Origin: Vairimorpha ceranae
Lineage: Eukaryota; Microsporidia; Nosematidae
Assembly: GCF_000988165.1 (NCBI RefSeq)
Contig: NW_020169394.1
Location: 1 to 12,461 of the forward strand
Length of the DNA: 12,461 nt
Direction: 5' to 3'
This document shows positions 8,066 through 12,461 of the stretch, piece after piece; position 1 is the first letter of the stretch; each line of letters begins with the position of its first letter. Below the pieces are notes generated by a model. The model was not told the origin of the DNA and searched no databases. It worked only from the letters and a program-made list of their open reading frames with translations. The translations under genes and the position numbers were made by a program.

Positions 8066-8650
8066 ATGTTTACAGATACGAATACATTCAACGCAACACT
8101 ATGCAAATTGGGGCTTTTTGCTAATACTGTGACATGCAGCGAGTGCCAAAGGCGCTCCCAAATGTCATATGTAAACCGCAAACTCGCACCAGATGTCTAT
8201 AATTGGGCTTGCAAAAGTTTATATATGCAGATGTGTTCTTTAAAACATGTAACTTTTTTGATTCATTCAAGATTGGTGTACAAACTATTTTAAAAGCTGT
8301 CTATAAGTACCTTCTGGAATATCTTTTGTAGATATTGCATTGAAACTTGAAATATGTGGGAAAACAGCAAGTGAAATAGCCGATTTGGTTAGGGATTGTA
8401 TTTGTGAATATATGGCTGACCAAACAATTAGGATTTGTGGGCTAAACGAGCACGGGGTGCCAAAAGTTGTAGAGATTGACGAAAGTCTTTTTTTAAGAAA
8501 GTATAATCGAGGAAGAATTAGAAATGGACAATGGCATATTGGTGGTATTAAAAAAGGTTCAAAAAATGTTTTATTTTGCCTGTAGAAAATAGAAACGCAG
8601 GTACAATATGGCCATAACAAACGCAATCTTTTTAAAACTATGAAATATTT
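8066..8650 (+). pseudogene. Merlin (ISXO2-like) DDE transposase, C-terminally truncated
   Basis: This is a transposase related to bacterial IS1016/ISXO2 enzymes. From the ATG at 8066 the N-terminal zinc-ribbon region reads VTCSECQRR, then YNWACKSLYMQMCSLK: a C-x2-C then W-x-C-x7-C pattern as in this family. The first frame stops at 8293. A second frame (about 8331-8585) holds KTASEIADLVRD and the hallmark first-Asp block VVEIDESLFLRKYNRGR, then GQWHIGGIKKGSKN. One more frameshift gives PVENRNAGTIWP, a strong Merlin match, followed by a stop (8624). The second catalytic Asp block and everything after it are missing, so the copy is 3' truncated as well as frameshifted. Without frameshifts this part alone would be about 195 codons. 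Confidence 0.88.
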
Positions 8651-8764
8651 TTATTAAGACAATATTAACTTACAAACTAGATAGTTTACACAAATGTATA
8701 AATGTTTTTTTTTGTCAAAACTAATGATGGGAAGTTCGTATGTATATGTTAATTTATAATTAAC
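8651..8764. other. Short AT-rich spacer
   Basis: No protein-like frame was found. The missing Merlin C-terminus is not here, and LINE RT sequence that might continue from the right of the mariner is not recognisable either. It therefore marks a junction between the Merlin fragment and the mariner insertion. Confidence 0.45.
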
Positions 8765-8766
8765 TA

Positions 8767-8803
8767 AAAGTGCCGTTCAAAAATCGCAATTTTTAATTTA
8801 AAT
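8767..8803 (+). repeat. Left terminal inverted repeat of mariner 2
   Basis: About 37 bases matching the right end in the outer AGTG.C and in the inner block CGCAATTTTTAATTTAAAT, with a two-base length difference between them. The inner block is probably the transposase binding site, by analogy with the family. Confidence 0.7.
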
Positions 8804-8853
8804 TTTTTTGTTATGCTTTTTTAAAAGATAAAAAAGATTTAAAATTTAAACCC

Positions 8854-9845
8854 ATGGCAGAAAAGCTTTCTCTGGATGAAAAAATTGGGATTAAAATGTA
8901 TTTAAAAAAGGAATGAAACAATTGTAAAATGCTGAAGAATATGAAGTACATCTTTCAATCATCACACGATTTAAAGTAAAACTAAAAAAAATGAATTTGT
9001 AAGAGAAAGATTGAATCATGCAAGTCCAATATTCTTAAAAATGATGATTTAAAATTTCTGAGGATTATAGAATTGGTAGCACAAAATTGACTGAAGATAT
9101 GAAAATAGAACGTGAAAAACAATATCTGCAAGGATTATAAAAAAAAATTATGTGAATGTGACTTTTTTGTAGGGTTTCTTGTAAAAAAACAAATTGCCAA
9201 AAAAAAATTAAGGCAAGATTGAAGTGGGCTGAAAAACATGCTTCGCGGTGGAATGAAAGATGGACTAGTAAAATTTGGTGTGATGAATCTAAAATAAATC
9301 TTTATTGATTTGATGATAAAGGATGTGTACGAAGAAAAAAATACAAGATATTATAAAAATAATCTCCCTCCCCCAATTGTTAAGCATAAAGATGGCAGTA
9401 TCATAGTATGGGCCTGCTTTTCAGCAGATGGTGTCGGAAATATACATAGAATTGGGAGAATAATACATTTAAGAGAATATGCAAGAATTTTAGACAAAAA
9501 TTTGGCATGTTCAGCCAAAAAACTTAAACTGAAAAATTACATTTTTCAACAGAATAACGGTTCCAAACATACAAGCAAGTATGTGAGTGAATATTTAATA
9601 GATTGAAATATTAACACTATGATTTGGCCTGCACAATCACCCGGTTTGAACTATCTTTAGAATTTATAGTCAATTGTTGAGATTAACGTTGCTAAAAGAA
9701 GACTAAAAAATTAATTACAGGTAGAGCAATTTACTATTGAATAATAAAATAAAATCAATAAAAAACACGTATAAGATTGTTTCAAAGCATGACCAAACGT
9801 TGTAGTGCTATTATTGATGTAAAGGGGGGACATACTATATATTGA
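8854..9845 (+). pseudogene. Tc1/mariner transposase of mariner 2, D34E type
   Basis: A DDE transposase of about 330 codons. ATG at 8854 gives MAEKLSLDEKIGIKMYL then a stop at 8914, the start of the helix-turn-helix region. After poorly readable sequence come ISARIIKKN and KARLKWAEKHASRW. The catalytic core shows the first Asp in IWCDESKINL (9282-9284), then a frameshift in an A-run near 9335-9341. The long open piece (9310-9606) has VKHKDGSIIVWACFSADGVG and ends FQQNNGSKHTSKYV, where the second Asp is Asn (AAT, 9553-9555). In WPAQSPGLNYL the third acidic residue is a stop (TAG, 9658-9660), 34 residues after the second, which places it in the D34E group. The tail SMTKRCSAIIDVKGGHTIY ends at 9843-9845. 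Two of three catalytic residues are lost. Confidence 0.92.
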
Positions 9846-9994
9846 AAAATTTATTGCGTTTTTTTTGTCCACATTTTTAAAAAAAATTTTTTAAGGCATT
9901 TTTATGACGCAAATTTATAATAACAATAATAAATAAATCTAAAAATGTAATTTTTATATGTAATGTAAACTTAATGCAATATAAAAAAGTTCTA

Positions 9995-10031
9995 TATATT
10001 CAAATTAAAATTGCGCTTTTTTTGCCACTAC
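9995..10031 (-). repeat. Right terminal inverted repeat of mariner 2
   Basis: The reverse complement of the left repeat with some mismatches. It lies 150 bases after the transposase stop and is followed by the TA at 10032-10033. Confidence 0.7.
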
Positions 10032-10034
10032 TAC

Positions 10035-12137
10035 ATGCCCCTAATACCAAAAGGTACCCCCACAAATGGTAGCGACTTTAGGCCTATTACCTAAATGTAT
10101 AATTTTTACAAACTTACGACAAAATGCACTATGAAAATGACGCAATTGATTGTAAAAAGTAGAAAACTATTATCTGCGAACCAACTAGAGACAGTTAAAC
10201 AAGTACAGAGTGCCAAGGAGCAAGCCAAGATAAGCATAGCCATCAATAAGGAACATGAAACAAGCTAAAAACCACATGGATAGATTTTAAAGCGCCTATA
10301 ATTCTGTAAACCATGACTATCTACTAACTTTCATAGGCAAATTACTTCCCATTTATGGATAAGTAAATTCTTAGAGATTACCGTTAGAAAGTAGCATGTT
10401 GAGACAATATCGGAATCAGAAATAATATTGACTAAGAAGATTGAAAAGGGGGTATTGCAAGGAGATTCCTTTTTTCCCCTTTTGTTTGTACTATGTATGG
10501 ATCAACTGAGCAGGAAACTGAACTTAACATATCTAAAAGTAGGAATACTAACCTCCCAAAATGAGTTTGTAACAAAGCACCTTCTAATTATTAAAGGCCT
10601 AAAGATTTTTACAGAGACTTAAATAGTTCTTCAACTGATGAATGAGGAAACTAAAAAGTTTTTTTAGCTGTAAGATTAGAAATGAACAAAAGTATGTCAG
10701 TAACAAACTGTACTGAATGCATTGAAGATTCGATAGTACTAAAGACCACGGGGATAAAAGTACCTTGGAATGACAGAGGATGCATCTAGTACTGCAAAAA
10801 GAGAGACGTTTAAAAAAGTGAAAAACAAAATCTTAAAAAGGGCAGAAAAGCTGTGCAGAACTTAGCTAAATGGTAAGAATATAATTCGAGAAATTAATGA
10901 GAATGCTATATTAGTAATAAAGGGTCCCAAATTGGAGCTAACAGATTTTAAGGGCCTCAATTTTGATATTAGACAGATACTGATCAAGTATAAAGTCCAC
11001 CTACAACCAGCTTGTAGGGAAATAAATACCTACCTAGATCTGAAATAGGAAGAGGGCTTATAAGTATTAAAATAGAAGTGAAAAAAATATGTTTTTGAAC
11101 ATTAATAAGTCATTTAATGAGTTAAAAAATAGCTCTCTAAAACGAGCAGCAATACTTTCAGTAGGTGAAGGTTTAAATCTCATCTATTTACTATAAATGT
11201 GCCCTCAGGATCAGGCATAGCTTGGTAGAAGATATAACCCATAGGATGCTAGCAGAAGCCCAAAGAGCCAGCGCTTTACAGCAAATAGAAACAAGGATTA
11301 ACCATGAAAAGCTGTTTAAAGCCAAAGAGAAAGAACTAGTTAGCATTAGGGACTCTTTTACCTGGCTGATGAAAGGAAATGACCAGGCTAGATCTGGAGC
11401 AATTTATTGTTTCAAACAGGATAGAAATATATTTTGTGGACAGAAGGGACAGTGTTCAAACTGTGATTCTCATAGGAAGACTGTAGAACATTTAGCTACC
11501 AAGTGTGATTAAATGTTGGGTTTTGATTATACAAAAGATACAACGAAGTATTTAGATGTATTTACCTTTTACTATAGATTAAATATGGTTTTAAGAAGAC
11601 AAAGAAGACACGTGGACATTCAGTTACGGAGATCATGGAAAATGACAAAGCTGAAATAAGAGTGGACACAAAAATATCTACAAATATTACTTTAAACAAT
11701 AATAAGTCTAATATTCTTGTATTTGACAAGAAGAAGAAAGAAATTTAAATAGTGAAAGTTAATATTATCAACCAGGACCGACTGATCATAGTGGAGAATG
11801 AAAAGCTAAGGAAATGTGATCTTCCTGCAAATAAATTGGAACTAATACATAAGTCTCTAACAAGAATAGTTCCTTTTGTAATACATAGGATGGTGTGGTA
11901 ACTAAATATCAAAAGATGTACATTGGGGAGCTGGAAATTCATCCTTCCTTTTAAGCATGCATCCAGTTTATTGTACTGAAGTAGACTTTAGAGTCTATAT
12001 CTTTGTAACGGAGACAGGGATTTTACCAGGAAGATTCTTAAAAGGAAGAGGTGGCTAGAGCTGTAAGCGCAATAGTTGAGAAGTTAAATGCCAAAAAAAT
12101 GGTGATTGCAAGGGTGAAGCCAAAAATAACCCAATAG
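10035..12137 (+). pseudogene. R4/Dong-like LINE pol: RT, CCHC finger, restriction-like endonuclease
   Basis: A non-LTR retrotransposon polyprotein, 5' truncated. RT blocks: PLIPKGTPTNGSDFRPIT (10038 on), LLSANQLETVKQVQSAKEQ, TTWIDFKAP with the motif A Asp at 10283-10285, then YNSVNHDYLL after a shift, and KGVLQGDSFFPLLFVLCMD (10443 on). The FIDD box reads LIIKGLKIF: both Asp are lost (Lys-Gly, 10593-10598). Thumb: KYLGMTEDASS (10758 on), LNGKNIIREINENA, KYKVHLQPACRE, SEIGRGLISI. The open piece 11222-11512 holds HEKLFKAKEKELVSIRDSF, QDRNIF and the finger CSNCDSHRKTVEHLATKC (C-x2-C-x8-H-x4-C). The restriction-like endonuclease follows: AEIRVDTKISTNI, then NNKSNILVFDKK, where Pro-Asp is expected, and IVKVNI, where Glu is expected (AAA, 11755-11757). 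The frame ends KMVIARVKPKITQ at 12137. RT before finger before endonuclease places it with R2/R4-type LINEs. Six or more frameshifts. Confidence 0.9.
11222..11512 (+). pseudogene. Open LINE segment with CCHC zinc finger
   Basis: The longest uninterrupted frame of the LINE, 96 codons, listed separately because it is intact. It spans the region between RT and endonuclease and ends TKCD with a stop at 11510-11512, after which the same frame continues MLGFDYTKDTTKYLDVF to about 11640. Its apparent TTG start is not a real start: the codons lie inside the LINE polyprotein. The finger is thought to help bind target DNA or RNA in R2/R4-type elements. Confidence 0.75.
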
Positions 12138-12391
12138 AATTAGTAAGTACATGTAATATCATAGTAAATATGGACTGTGGTGGGTTAAAACCTCCGACCA
12201 AATCTGCAAATCTATGCGCTAAAGAATCCTTACAGAACGAAATTATAACTCATTAAATAAAATTTGATTATTTTAAATTTCAATTTGTCTTAGTTTGAAA
12301 CTTAATATAAATGTATAAATACATCTTATTAACATAAAAGATACAAAATTTAATAATAAAAAAAATTTCCAATTTGAAAAACGAAATAGCT
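12138..12391 (+). other. LINE 3' untranslated region and AT-rich tail
   Basis: After the LINE stop comes about 100 bases of mixed composition (to about 12240), including a weak hairpin around TGGGTTAAAACCTCC (12182-12196). Composition then falls to strong A/T, with AATAAA at 12256-12261. The 3' end of the LINE probably lies near this change, but neither a clear poly(A) or short-repeat tail nor a target duplication was found. Confidence 0.4.
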
Positions 12392-12460
12392 TTAATTTGA
12401 AGTTGTTTCTGTATGTTCGTTTTGTGTTTGCAATTTATTCTCCAAATACTTGACTATTTC
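12392..12460 (-). CDS. Possible C-terminal end of a minus-strand gene, partial
   Basis: Reading leftwards from the window edge, 22 codons are open before TAA at 12392-12394: EIVKYLENKLQTQNEHTETT and two more residues. The composition is protein-like, with a helical charged stretch then a Thr/Asn/Glu tail. It is followed on the minus strand by A/T-rich DNA, as expected beyond a gene end. It is too short to identify, and an open run of this length can arise by chance. Confidence 0.3.
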   Translation of the reverse strand, partial: EIVKYLENKLQTQNEHTETTSN

Positions 12461-12461
12461 A

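Larger units (their letters stand above)
8767..10031 (+). mobile_element. Full-length Tc1/mariner element, 1265 bp, inactive
   Basis: The element is bounded by imperfect inverted repeats. The left end reads AAAGTGCCGTTC... and the right end, reverse-complemented, GTAGTGGCAAAA...; both continue into a nearly identical inner block, CGCAATTTTTAATTT (left, 8785-8799) and CGCAATTTTAATTT (right, 10002-10015). TA dinucleotides, the target duplication of this superfamily, flank it at 8765-8766 and 10032-10033. Length and a single transposase reading frame between the repeats fit a canonical Tc1/mariner. The internal gene is broken, so it could move only with an enzyme supplied by another copy. Confidence 0.78.

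Noticed and set aside
8285..8626. Minus-strand open frame of 113 codons
   Set aside because: It lies exactly opposite the Merlin first-Asp block, whose plus-strand match is strong.
12182..12230. tRNA or other structured RNA gene near the LINE 3' end
   Set aside because: Only a weak hairpin was found; there is no cloverleaf, no conserved loop sequence and no internal promoter boxes.

Overview
The window looks like part of a transposable-element graveyard in a compact-gene, very AT-rich eukaryote. No bacterial features are visible: no Shine-Dalgarno-led operons, rRNA, tRNA or CRISPR. The mix of element families (Tc1/mariner, Merlin, short-LTR Ty3/gypsy and an R4/Dong-type LINE) together with Lys/Asn/Ile-rich coding best matches a TE-rich microsporidian. 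That is an inference from composition and known TE repertoires; no species-diagnostic host gene is present.

Layout: 2-279 is the 3' end of a Tc1/mariner transposase. 280-744 is non-coding, with a repeated TTAA-centred motif. 745-3300 is a decayed Ty3/gypsy pol (RT, RNase H, integrase), followed by a polypurine tract and a 188-bp 3' LTR (3301-3488). The LTR ends exactly where a second gypsy integrase resumes (3489-4286), and that one has its own polypurine tract and LTR start at 4324. A third gypsy integrase (about 4909-5950) also ends in a G-tract and a putative LTR (6173-6370). On the minus strand, 7759-6375 holds a broken, unrecognised gene of about 460 codons, the best candidate for non-transposon coding. 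8066-8650 is a truncated Merlin (ISXO2-like) transposase. 8767-10031 is a complete-length Tc1/mariner copy with terminal inverted repeats and TA target duplications, but a dead transposase. 10035-12137 is a 5'-truncated R4/Dong-like LINE pol (RT, CCHC finger, restriction-like endonuclease). The right edge may carry the C-terminus of a minus-strand gene.

The genes do not work together as a system. Each element carries frameshifts and stops, and several have lost catalytic acidic residues. What the window does show is insertion history: one gypsy nested in another, a gypsy abutting a broken gene, and a mariner at the LINE's 5' edge. All seven element fragments lie on the plus strand. I see no convincing novel functional system; the minus-strand orphan gene is the best lead.
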